Part shown: piece after piece, positions 24,430-34,735 of the stretch
Position numbering within the stretch: the first letter of the stretch is position 1
How the letters are laid out: every line of letters begins with the position of its first letter
DNA from: Siphonodentalium dalli
Lineage: Eukaryota; Mollusca; Scaphopoda; Gadilida; Siphonodentaliidae
Length of the DNA stretch: 64,000 nucleotides
Direction of reading: 5' to 3'
NCBI GenBank assembly: GCA_032622095.1
Contig: CP136069.1
Location: 47,406,194-47,470,193 of the forward strand
The notes under the pieces: model-generated
Databases searched by the model: none
The model's input: only the letters and a program-made list of their open reading frames with translations
Told to the model about the DNA's origin: nothing
Program-made: the position numbers and the translations under genes

Positions 24430-24475
<46 letters not shown>

Positions 24476-24980
24476 TTTTTTTTTTTATTAGACATAGTTC
24501 TGAAATATTGGTTGGATTTTGCACACTGCTATTTGTGTGTGTGTGCTGGTATATGCATTATATTTATAATCAATTATTTCCTCTCCATTCTCTTAGGTGT
24601 ACTAGACTCCGCATAGATCATGGGTTTTGCGAGAAGTCAAATATGAAATTCACATGATTTGGGCCTATATGCAGTTAGTAATCAATGTTTTTATTATTTT
24701 ATTTATATATTTATTTTGTTATATATATTCATGAGTTTCAATTGATAGAGTATATAAGATAATGATTGATTATAATTATAAAAAAGAAAGATTTATTTGT
24801 GTTCATCAGCTGTGGTACCCATCATAAATGATAGTGGTATGACATGGCGGAATAGCATACAATATTAAATAGTTTGCGAATTTTGCAGTTCGTGGTATAC
24901 CGTGGTGTGTTAGCATATATATAATACATATATATATATATACATTATAAGAAAATAAATAGTTCATATATATGGACTGC

Positions 24981-25015
<35 letters not shown>
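24430..25015. repeat. TA microsatellites and ~290-bp direct repeat
   Basis: (TA)n runs at about 24430-24472 and 24975-25015. The segment starting ATTCATGAGTTTCAATTGAT at 24727 recurs from about 25016 to 25215 with the same order of landmarks (GACATGGCG.AATAGCATAC, CCGTGGTG), giving a tandem pair with a period near 290 bp. Confidence 0.65.
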
Positions 25016-25019
<4 letters not shown>

Positions 25020-25308
25020 TGAGTTTAAATTGATAGAGAGCGTATAAGATAATGATGAATTATAATTTGTGGTTGCAAAGAAAAAGAAGGATTTATTTGA
25101 GTCCATTAGCTGTGATCATGGAGGGTGGTGCTATGACATGGCGAAATAGCATACAATATTAATAGTTTTTTGTGAATTTAGGCAGTTTGTGGTTTGCCGT
25201 GGTGGGTTAACAAAAAATGTTTCATATATAAATTTAACAAAATTAATAGTTCATATATATGTAAGTGCTTCATTAGCACCATGGATGCATCATTGTGGAA
25301 CACTGTTT

Positions 25309-26307
25309 CTAAGAGTCCATTTCTGGCTCCTCAAAGTCAGGTGGATGAATGGGAAGCTGGGGTTTGATTTCTTCATCCATGTTTATCTGCAGCCCTCTCA
25401 TTTGTTCGGTAAGTTTATAGTATATTTTGCCATTGGGAGTCCAGAAGGAATGTAAAGCTCCTGTTTTTCTGAGGTCTGCAAGTTCTTTCATTATGGATTG
25501 CCTCTTGGGTGTTAAATCTTCAACGATTAATACCTTTGATTTGGATTTCAACAGTTTTTTTGCAGCAAAGAGATTTTTTTTTAGTGTCATATCTTGAAAA
25601 GCGCACAATTATATCCACAAAGCTGTAAGTGGTTCCATTGTTTCCATTTCCCTTTTGTTGTTGAGACCCACGGCGTTTTGTTAGAATTTTGTCTGACAGG
25701 GGGTGGGATTTGTCAATATCTTCTGGCAGAATTTGAATTCTAAGAATTTGTCACATAATTTGATGACTTCAGTGCTTGAATCGAAGTTTCGCATTTCCTT
25801 TATTCCATTTGGTATTGGAAAATTGAGGAATCGCAGACTGTTTCCCCTGCCATGCTGTTCATATTTTTCGAACTTTGTTTCCGTACTTTTTTCGAGAGCA
25901 TCCAGTCTTTTTTCCAGTTTTGTATTTCTGTCCTTCTCCCTTTTTAGTTCATCTTCCAGGTGTCTCATTTTTTCTTCATGTACTAGCATAGAGTTATTTA
26001 CAGTTTTGGTGACAGTTTCAGATAGTGTTTTTACTACCTTGTCGATGGCATTACAAACACCTTCCTCAACCATGGCTTTTATCTCTTTCCCAAAAGCTGA
26101 ATATGCAAAACTGGGATCATCAGAGTCTTTCCTCTGTCTCAATTGTCTCAGTTCAAAAGGGGAGATGTCAGTTCTATGTTTTCGTTTTTTGTCCAGGATT
26201 AATTTCTCTAGTTCATCAACTGAAATGTTAGTTCCTGAGCTAGCATTATGGGTTTGTTGAGTTGTTTCATTGTTCATATTTTGTTCGGCTTGAGCAGAAT
26301 CGGCCAT
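25309..26307 (-). pseudogene. LINE ORF1-type nucleic-acid-binding protein, frameshifted
   Basis: Starts MADSAQAEQNMNNETT at 26307 (GAAAATGG context). A charged region follows, then a predicted coiled coil (HEEKMRHLEDELKREKDRN..LEKRLDALEKS), then the step YEQHGRGNSLRFLNFPIPNG. A frameshift near 25735 moves the frame to one carrying DIIVRFSRYD, and another near 25600 leads to VLIVEDLTPKRQSIMKEL and LHSFWTPNGKIYYKL. The stop is at 25309. Coiled coil, then an RRM-like core, then a C-terminal basic segment is the classic ORF1p plan of LINEs, which binds element RNA as a trimer. It lies about 220 nt inside the 5' end of the 17474-26532 insertion, so it is probably that element's ORF1, separated from ORF2 by 4 kb. 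Confidence 0.75.
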
Positions 26308-26842
26308 TTTCAGTACCACGACAATAGGCTACTTGGTGCGAGCAGTATTATTTTACTGGTATTTTGTGGTTATAATATATTATACTACATCTTAATGGAC
26401 TCAGATAACTTATCTGGACATTTGTATCCGATCAGCGCCCCAATCACTTAGGTTACAGTAACGAAAATCGGCTGGGTAGTCTGCGAGCTTTGTTTACAAA
26501 TCCACTCCGGATGCCGCCATTTATTTATTATTAACACATGTTAAAGAGCGTACACATGCAAAGTCGTGCGTTTGTTTATTTGCGTCATTAATCTGCGCAG
26601 AATCGCCTCATTATGAGTCGATAATGTGACGATAATGTGACTAAACCGTTCTCATTTTTTTCAGCACGTTATCGACTCAAAATGAGGTGATTCTAAGCAT
26701 ATTATCTACCGGAAACAATGCTTTTATAAGCAGATAATGTGCTTATTTTGGGAGAAGGCTGATTTTATTGATAACGTTCCTGTGTAGAGAGTGTAGTGCG
26801 CCCCATACTATAATATGCATGTTTTATCATGCTACACTCATA

Positions 26843-29782
26843 GGCCGGATTCGTCATCTCCGGTTTAAACCTCCGAGTTTAAACCTGGTTTAAACCTACA
26901 TTGACGGCCCAGCCAAACCGGGTCTAGGGGGCGTTTTTGTCGTTCAGTTGCAGCTAATTGACAACTCGATTCGGTGACATGAGCATGCAGTCAAACACTT
27001 CCCTCTTACCTATCGGACAAAATACCGATATAATGGTTATTGACACGTCATAAATTATCGTGAACGCGTGCACGCTCAATGGATTTATTCATTGATAATC
27101 CAGTATCGCTCATGGACCATTGATCCGATCTCAGTCTGGGTTTAAATCAATCTGACAAAGGGCATGTCTCTCAACACGAGTTTCACGCGCTGTTCATCAC
27201 TTTGTGATAGATTTTCTGCAAGATGCTTTACCCACAAAGACAACACTTGGTGTATTTACATGTATATCTGTATATATTAAAAGGTATACGAGCAGTCTAT
27301 CTTTAAGTCCGATTGTCTGTTCGCAACTTTTCTCCAATACCCCTGGACCAATTTCAATCAAATTAGGTGTAGTGACTCGGATGGTTAACGGCGTTAGGTT
27401 TAAAAACATTTGATTTAAAACAAAATTAAAAACTTGTGTTGTTAAATTGAGTAATGCAGAGTTGAATCTAACAAGAAAACAAAAATTTAAATTTAAATTA
27501 ATATTTGTTTGTTTTAAATTTAATTAAATCTTTTTTTTAAGTAAAATGTTCAAATGATCAAAATGCCCAAAGGCGTCACATGCTGCTATCGCAGGCCCCT
27601 CTGAATAAAGGCTCCATGATCGAGTCAATCCTGGACCAAGAGGTCAGTCAAGTAAAGGCAATTTGCTTATGGGTGCACACCAGAAGCGCATCTGAACTGT
27701 TGGAAGTGGGCAACCATGCATAGGGACAGCTTTTAATAAAGAAATATATTACATGCGTTGCTTTCTTTCCAATGTCATAAATTTCCCGTTATGTAGAAAA
27801 TCAAAAAGTTCACAGGTTTTGAACTGGTGAAATATTATGGGAATTTATGGGCGTAGCCAGAGTAGAGCTTTGTGGAATGATCTACATCAAAATAAGTTAT
27901 CAAATTTGATTCATATAGCAATAAAAGTTTAGGATTGCGAACTGTGTGTATATCATAGCATATTTGGTCATGCAGTGGCATCGTTTTGTTCTCAAAATTA
28001 AAACGTTGAACCCTTAATTCAAATGAATTCGTAGAAAACACCAGTATTTGTGATTGCCACGAGCCAAAAAAAAACACACACAAGATAGTTGTAATAATCA
28101 TACGGAAGGAACATGTCCATATCTGAGCAAAGCTCGCGGGCGAATGAATCAACTGTGACACCAGTCGCCACTTAGACACACCCTCACTCGATATTATTTA
28201 GAGCTCCACCCTTTGACTGATTGTTTGACAATTCAAAACCGCGATGAAGAAAAGACGGATTCGTCATCTCAAGTTTAGCCTCGGTAAAACTGGTTTAGCT
28301 GGACCGCCTAATTAGATGGTTTAGTTCTTTCACTGCCATGCAGCACCGCAGACAGATCTGCCACTGCCAATCATTCTATATATATCATATTCCTGCTATT
28401 AATATGGATTGGGTATTTTTCAATAACTTTCGTATCTGCGGAGCTATTATCATGAAACTTGGTATGCATCTAGGTATTGGTCTGGGTAATCGTAAACACG
28501 CCCAGTCCACCGCAGTCACGTGACCATGATCACGTGACTACAAACAAGATGGCCGCCACCCCAAAATATAAGAACATTTCAGTTTTTTCTCAATAACTTT
28601 TGTATTTGTAGAGATATTTTCACGAAAGTTAGAATGTAAGTCTGTATCAGTATTGGGAATAGAACATATGTTCTAGTCCGCCAATGTCCCGTGACCACGA
28701 TCACGTGACCACAAAACAAGATGGCCACCATCCCGAAATATAAGAAAATGCTAGTACTGGTATATTGCTGCAAAATACATATGGGTATTTATCAATCACT
28801 TTTGTATCTGTAATGGTATGTTCGTGAATCTTGCACATTTAGGTATTGGACTTGCGAATTTAAAACACTTCCCAGTCTGCCATGGGCACATGACCGTCAC
28901 CACGTGATCACAAAACAAGATGGCCGCCACACCGAAATATAAGAAAAAATCATTATTTCTCAATAACCTTTGTATCTGCGGAGATATTTTGACCAAATAT
29001 GGTACGTAAGTTGGTATTAGTATTGAGAACCAAAAAAAAAAGTATATTTCTGCTACATACATATATTATTGGGTAATTCTCAATGACTTTTGTATATGCA
29101 GAGGTACGGTATATACCTGAAACTTGGTATGCAGGTATACATAGGTATTGGTCTCTGTGGAATGGAAAACACTTCCCATTCCATGAGGGTCACGTGACCG
29201 CGACCACTTAATCACAAAACAAGTTGGCCGACATCCCGAAATTTAAAAAAGAAAATAAACCGGTAGTTTCTCGTTACAAAACTTATTACATCACGTACAC
29301 TATTTTCACAGAATAATATAGAGTTACTCCTCGTGGATTTGTGTTACGGGACGAATGTGTCCGGGTTCGACTCAAGTCGCGATCGGCAGTGTACGGGTAA
29401 TTCGACTCAAGTCGCGATCGGCAGTGAAAAAAACGCAATTTTTGTTTCGAAATTGACAAAATCTTATCTCCACACGCTTTATAGGTGTGAGTGCTTCTCG
29501 CTTATAAATTTCCAATCAAAATATGCTCCCTGTCGTAACTATTGATTTTCGCAATCAATAAAACGAGATGGTCCTCATTAGGACATAACGATTAATTATC
29601 ACGATACAGAGACACTACTGTTAAACCACTGGTCTGGCTGGACCAGGTTTAAACCAGAGGTGACGAGTGCGTCACTTAGACCTGCGTTCTCGGGTTTAGT
29701 CCACGGAGTTTGCTGACTCACGGCGGTTTAAACCTAGAGGTATACGTAGACCAGGTTTAAGCCTGATATCACGAATCCGGCC
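26843..29782. mobile_element. DNA transposon with ~29-bp inverted repeats
   Basis: The left tip GGCCGGATTCGTCATCTCCG matches the reverse complement of the right tip at 16 of 20 positions, and both continue into GGTTTAAACC or GGCTTAAACC motifs. ATA lies outside both ends (26840-26842, 29783-29785), a possible 3-bp target duplication. A further tip-like copy (GACGGATTCGTCATCTC) lies inside at 28257, suggesting a nested or rearranged member. No transposase is visible. Short tips with a 3-bp duplication recall PIF/Harbinger, but ATA is not its usual target, so I leave the family open. Confidence 0.6.
28380..29260. repeat. tandem repeat with CACGTG and CAAGATGGCC motifs
   Basis: At least four diverged units lie inside the 26843-29782 element. 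Each has TCAATAACTTTTGTAT, a GATATTTT.AC..AA step, one or two TCACGTGACC sites and then CAAGATGGCCGCCA or a variant. The CAAGATGGCC anchors are at about 28545, 28717, 28916 and 29219, so spacing is irregular (about 170-300). A separate 26-bp piece (TTCGACTCAAGTCGCGATCG then GCAGTG) is duplicated at about 29364 and 29399. Confidence 0.7.
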
Positions 29783-29854
29783 ATACACTTCTTCCTTACA
29801 TAAGTATGTATGTTTTACATGTATCATATATTACTTGTATATTATTAGCCGCAC

Positions 29855-29900
29855 GGGTTACCCTGCGTTGCTCGGGTAAATAATTCGTAAATGTTTAGTC
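29855..29900. repeat. retroposon-tail-like segment
   Basis: GGGTTACCCTGCGTTGCTCG followed by GGTAAATAATT resembles the GCGTTGCCCGGG-type segment repeated in invertebrate retroposons. A related stretch (GACGTTGCCCAGGCTATACA) lies at about 59979. Too short to classify. Confidence 0.3.
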
Positions 29901-29925
29901 CCTATCCACGAGACACCCCGGAGAA

Positions 29926-31146
29926 TTAACCCATTCAGTGCCGGCGACGTATAAATACGTCGCCCAGAACGCCTCGCTTAAAATATGCTGTGCTGGGTGA
30001 AAAACTCGCAATTTCAATCTTGGTGTACATGTGTAGAATACTTCGGATTACAAGTTACATTTTGAAACACGTGTCTGTTTAATTATCATCGGAGGGTCTG
30101 ATATATGCGCAAGCGCATATGTTGTATTCAGCATGTACACCATTGTGTAGCCGAGGATGTCCTCGTTCAAACGATGTATCGGGCAGCTCCACAGGTTGAA
30201 GCGTCCAGGAGATACAGTCGTCTGAATATACGTAGTGAAAATTGATGTGCTTTGTGGGCGTGTCTTGCAGAGATCAAACTCTCGGAGAGGGCAAATACAA
30301 CGTACAGATCTGTTAATTGGAAATAAAGTCGGGGATGCCCTAATCCATCGTAAACTTGGTTTGACGCCAAACGACCGAGGAACGCTAAGTTGAACAACGT
30401 GCACATCACGTTAATCAAACTCTATACCCTAAAGGGTTCGCCAAATGCCAATGAGAATTTACTATAGACAACTTTGTCGATAGATCGCTCTTACATTTTG
30501 TATGTAGGTTTTTTTAGACGCACTGAATCAGATATAATTATAACGGAGTTACTTCGATGGCTCAAAAGGTGCCATTGACGCGGTAGCTACCACACGAACG
30601 GGAAGTATGTCTCACCGCCGATAGTGCGATTGTTGTAGGCCTATAGAACTAAAACAATAGAACTAAAACAATTGATTTTCAACCTGTTTTCAGCTTTGAC
30701 ATCTGCTTTTTCGCAGATTGCTTATTGTAAACGTGATCCCATTTACACAATTCGTTAGGTTACACTGATCACCCCTCCCCATATAACAACATGATATATT
30801 TTATTTCACCAGCAAAATGTTTAAAACACTACAGAATATACTATTTAGATGGCCACAGAAAAGAAAAGATTTGAAATTGTACGCAATCTGTTTTAATTTT
30901 AAGTCCTCATTCGTTGCCATGGCAACATTACATTGTGAGCTATGATGACCCTCTAGTATCGGACATGGTGTTTCAAAGCAGTTCATGAGTAGGGCACATA
31001 CTAGCAGTACCAACGGTAAATTCGATTATGCCTAATATCGGATATTGAAACTAAGTTATCTAGTTAGTGTAAATAATGGCTTTCCCCCAGAAAACAAGGC
31101 ACATAAATATGGTTTACCCCAGGAAACCTGGCACTGAATGAGTTAA
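29926..31146. mobile_element. piggyBac-like element with TTAA duplications
   Basis: TTAA at 29926-29929 and 31143-31146 flank a 1213-bp body. The tips are CCCATTCAGTGCC (left) and, read inward from the right, CTCATTCAGTGCC: 12 of 13 identical. The minus strand is open in two overlapping frames over about 30048-30418 (one contains RLYFQLTDLYVVFALSE), with better GC than the neighbourhood. I cannot match them to a transposase, so whether they are remnants of one is unknown. Confidence 0.6.
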
Positions 31147-31224
31147 TGAAAATATAATAATTCATAGCCCCTTTCCTCTTACACGCCGATAAATATGGGA
31201 GGCCAAATTCACATTTATTAATAA

Positions 31225-31460
31225 TTGCGCTGAAGCGCAATCCAGCTTGATTCATATCAATTGCGCTGAAGCGCAATTATTGTTACAAGCTTACACCCCT
31301 GAATAGATAGGTTATTCCATTATCATCAATTCATATGGGATATCCACCAATTGCGCTTCAGCGCAATTAAAAATTAATTGCGCTGAAGCGCAATTAATTT
31401 TTCACATACTACCCAAGCAATTCAATTGCGCTTCAGCGCAATTCAATTGCGCTTCAGCGC
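31225..31460. repeat. cluster of 20-bp hairpins AATTGCGCT-GA/TC-AGCGCAATT, left side
   Basis: Copies at about 31224, 31259, 31350, 31376, 31422 and 31442, plus a half-copy at 31703. Orientation, judged by the two central bases, varies. Adjacent copies in opposite orientation form larger palindromes, for example about 31350-31398. The flanks are AT-rich. Confidence 0.9.
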
Positions 31461-31959
31461 AATTATTATTATTAAAGTTGGGTTGAATAGGTGCAGGAAG
31501 AAAATTAACTGGTATCGCATCGCAATTTGCTACCCAAATTTGGACAATAGCTATGCAATTTGGTATGAATTTTATATGATTTCAGAACAATGCTATCTAA
31601 TTATGTCATTATGACGTTATTTGCTAATCAAAATTTCAAAAGTAATTTGCTCCCTGAATAGGTGGGTTATTCCATTATCATAAATTCATATGCGATACCA
31701 ACCAATTGCGCTTCAGACTGCTTCCTTGCCTCTTATCAGGAGCATTATGAGTTAACTAAAGACAGTAAACAATCATGAGAGCACCCCTACCTTTTACATT
31801 AAGGGCTGAGAGGATAATATCAAATGATTTATGGACTGAGTCATTTTATATTCGTTTAAAACCACATCTCAGAAAAATCTTTAGAAGTCTTCAGTCACAT
31901 ACAGAAGGAATAGAGGCAAGGAGACTAAGTTTCCCCTGCCGCACCACATAATAGCATTC

Positions 31960-32760
31960 CCTTCAGGGCGACTCACAAAACATTTCCTTCTGTTTTAGTC
32001 GGTGTGACTCTCGATAGCATTACCTTATGTATTAGTCGGGGTAACTTGCGACACCGGTACCTTCTGTTTTAGTCGGGGCAACTCATGATAGCATTATAAT
32101 CTGTATGAATCGGGCCGACTCGTGATAGAATGCCTTCTGTATTAATCAGGGGTACTCACAATAGCATATTTCCTTCTGTTTTAGTCGGTGCTACTTGTGA
32201 TAGCATTACATTCTCCATTAATCGTGAAGACTCGCAATAGAATTAGCTTCTGTTTTAGTCGGGGCTACTCGTAATGGCATTATCTTCTGTTTTAGTTGGG
32301 CTGACTCACGATAGCATTATCTTCTGTATTAGTCGGGGTGATTCACTTTTGGATTATCTTCTTTATTTGTTTGGGCTACTCTCGATAGGATTGATTAGTC
32401 AGTGTCATGGCGACTTGCAATAGCATTATGTTCTGTTTTAATCAGGGCAACTCGTGATAGCATTACCTTCTGTATTAGTCGGGGTAACTTGCGATACCGG
32501 TATATACTTTCTGTTTTAGTCAGGGTGACTCATGATACCATTAACATCTGTATGAATCGGGGCGGCTCCTGTCCTGATGCCAGTGATGGCATTGCCATTG
32601 CCTTATGTATTAGTGATCAGGTCAATTCACGATAACATTTCCTTCTGTTTTATTCTTTATGTTCTCTATAAATCGTGGAGACTCGCAATAGAATTACCTT
32701 CTGTATTAGTCGTGGTGACTTGCAATACCTCAGTGCCTGTACCTTCTGTTTTGTCCGGTA
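31960..32760. repeat. minisatellite with ~37-bp unit and higher-order pattern
   Basis: The unit is approximately CTTCTGTTTTAGTCGGGG followed by YGACTCRYGATAGCATTAC, with about 20 degenerate copies here and a few more at about 33525-33665. A longer pattern (GTAACTTGCGACACCGGTA ... ATCTGTATGAATCGGG) recurs from 32041 to about 32487, a higher-order period near 446 bp. The same TTCTGTTTTAGT unit abuts hairpin copies at 33650-33790, so unit and hairpin moved together. Confidence 0.8.
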
Positions 32761-33659
32761 CGAAAATTGCATTGGCTAAGCTAGTAAGCATTGTACATAA
32801 TAAATATTGGCATTATTATTTCCCGACGCAAATCTGAATACGTTCGTCGTGATGCTCGTCTGTTATATTTGAAGTTTCTATATGTGGTTGTTTGGGTAGC
32901 CTTTATTGTCGCGTTGGGCGACTTCTTTTTGCAAGAATACCGGCACTAATCGAAATTATTTTTCTGTGTGGGCGCTGGGTTTCCCCGGCGATACAAATAA
33001 TATCTGGAAAAAACAGTTGTTCTAAAAACTAGCACCGGAATATGGCGGAAGGTTATAGATATTTTTCGATCGGGGTTAATGTCGTGGCATTTTCTGAAAA
33101 TCTTATCAAATTAATTTTGTTGCGTAAATTGTGTTTATCAGCCATGGGTGTAGTATTTTTCTCCATTCCTCACAGTGGATCGTGAGACTAATAACAGGCA
33201 GTGTCATACATCTGCATTTCGTTTCGGTTGCTGTTGTACGATGTAGGTTTTGGAAATTCCGGTAATGTTCGAAATAATTGACAGATTTCTTCAGTTCTGT
33301 TCACACAAAAATTACAGAAGATAGCACTGATAATACAGACGTACCAGCAAACAAGATTTTTTCCATGTAAATCGGATGATAGACTATTACTAGTAATATG
33401 GGCAATAGCATACAGAGAAATAATATGTCAGGTGCCATTTTCAAATGTCAGGCACCACTCATATGGTACCTGACATTTTGTCCTGCACTCAAATAAAAAT
33501 TGGATAGAATTATATTCTGAATACTTCAGGGTGACTCGCGACTTCTGTTTTAGTCAGATAGAATCACAATATAATTATCTTCTGTTTCAGTCAGGGCGAC
33601 TTGCAATAGCATTAGCTTCTGTATTAGTTGGTGCGACTCGCAATACCAGTACCTTCTGT

Positions 33660-33935
33660 TTTAGTTGGGAAAATAATTGCGCTGAAGCGCAATTGAATTG
33701 CGCTGAACCGCAATTGAATTGCGCTGAAGCGCAATTATTTTTCTATTGGATTTATTCATACCGGTACCTTCTGTTTTAGTTGGGAAAATAATTGCGCTGA
33801 AGCGCAATTATTTTTCTATTGGATTTATTCATTAATTAACTGGGGGGTTTAGCCATATATGAAAAATTAATTGCGCTTCAGCGAAAGTATTTATGAATTG
33901 CGCTTCAGCGCAATTGAGTTGAGCTTCAGCTCAAT
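33660..33935. repeat. cluster of the same 20-bp hairpin, right side
   Basis: Copies at about 33676, 33697 (one arm mutated to CCGCAATT), 33717, 33794, a half-copy at 33869, 33896 and a compensated variant GAGCTTCAGCTC at 33918. The last keeps base pairing despite changed letters in both arms (GC to AG and CT), which hints that folding matters or that arms are converted. Confidence 0.85.
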
Positions 33936-34089
33936 TATTAATAAATGTGAATTTGGCCTCCCATAGATAAAAGCAAAAGTTATGTATGCTAGATATTAGA
34001 ACTGTTTCCAAAGGCGATATATTAGAACTGTTTCCAAAGGCGATATTTAGTTATATACATTGTTTTAACAGTAATGTTGGCATACCGTT

Positions 34090-34735
34090 GTAATTATGTG
34101 TGGAAATGCAAGGCTGAAATCACTAGGGTGAAAACACCATGGTAATATGAGAGATTATACTATTTCATATTAACACATTATGCATCTGTGGTATTTTGTT
34201 TTTTGTTTTCGCAAAAAAATGGAGGACACGTCGTCATATCAAAATATAACAAACTGGGGTAAAAATATTGTTATAGCTATATATGCGAAGTCATGCAATG
34301 TTTAACACATTACATGTGTGTAATCACATGTGTGAGTCATATAACCTCCATAAATGTTCTCATATGTATTTTAGTAGCTACCATGGTTTACCAGCGCAGT
34401 TAAAACTACTATGGTATACCTACCAACTCACCAAGTTGAAAACATAAGACTGAAATCATCAGGGTGAAAACACACGGTAGGAGTCACTAGGGTAAACATG
34501 AAAGGATAAATATACTTGTGTGAAAATATATGGCTGAAATCACCATGGTGAAATTACAGGGCTGACATTGGCGAGTTGCACGTATGGGAGAAAAACTACC
34601 AGGGTGTATGGGGTGTTAAAACACCTGGGTGACTTTGTAAGTTGAAAGTGGAGCAAAACACCAGGGTTACTTTTTGTAAAAAATACCAAGGTATAACTAC
34701 TTGTTACCAATTCGTCTGGGTGAAAGCTACACTAT
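34090..34735. repeat. degenerate short repeats based on ACTAGGGTGAAAACACC
   Basis: Stretches such as GGCTGAAATCAC.A.GGTGAA, CAGGGTGAAAACAC and AAACACCAGGGTTAC recur at least ten times with irregular spacing from about 34105 to 34730. No gene and no clean period. Confidence 0.5.

Larger units (their letters stand above)
17474..26532 (-). mobile_element. 9.06-kb LINE-type insertion with 12-bp target-site duplication
   Basis: Bounded by AACACATGTTAA on both sides, inside a MITE whose uninterrupted copy lies at 16525-16846. Read on the - strand it has: a GC-rich 5' untranslated start (GGCGGCATCCGGAGTGGATT near 26517), ORF1 (26307 to 25309), about 4 kb of AT-rich repeat-laden spacer that contains an exon-like segment (21845-21729), ORF2 from about 21086 to 17948, and a 3' end at 17474 without a long poly-A. 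Target-primed reverse transcription explains the duplication. The long spacer is unusual for a LINE and may itself be a later insertion. Confidence 0.7.
17347..26742. mobile_element. MITE copy B, split by a LINE insertion
   Basis: The left half is 17347-17473 and the right half 26545-26742. Together they align with copy A (16525-16846): GGGCCACA.TGA before the break is followed directly by AAGAGCGTACAC after it. The 9.06 kb between them is flanked by the identical 12-mer AACACATGTTAA (17462-17473 and 26533-26544). The MITE was therefore there first and the LINE jumped into it. Confidence 0.8.
31188..33971. mobile_element. TIR element with hairpin repeats and minisatellite core
   Basis: The body is 31194-33965, flanked by the direct repeat GATAAA (31188-31193 and 33966-33971). 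The left end TATGGGAGGCCAAATTCACA then TTTATTAATAATTG is repeated exactly, inverted, at the right end. Just inside each end and scattered inward are copies of a hairpin with 9-bp arms AATTGCGCT and AGCGCAATT around GA or TC. The centre is a minisatellite. No transposase is visible. The layout of matching tips, palindromes and a tandem-repeat core recalls tandem-repeat-bearing non-autonomous elements of bivalves such as the pearl family. The 6-bp duplication and the hairpin are what I see here; any relationship is inference. Confidence 0.75.

Noticed and set aside
24430-24472. TA run as a replication origin or promoter
   Set aside because: It is a plain microsatellite, with further TA runs near 24.98 and 40.12 kb. 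No other signal supports a function.
25703-26260. 185-codon + strand frame
   Set aside because: It is the antisense shadow of the LINE ORF1. The minus strand carries the coiled coil and EDLTPKRQ motif.
31225-31460. Regular palindromic repeats reminiscent of a CRISPR array
   Set aside because: Spacing is irregular, orientation flips, the copies lie inside a TIR-bounded element, and the window is clearly animal DNA with spliced exons.
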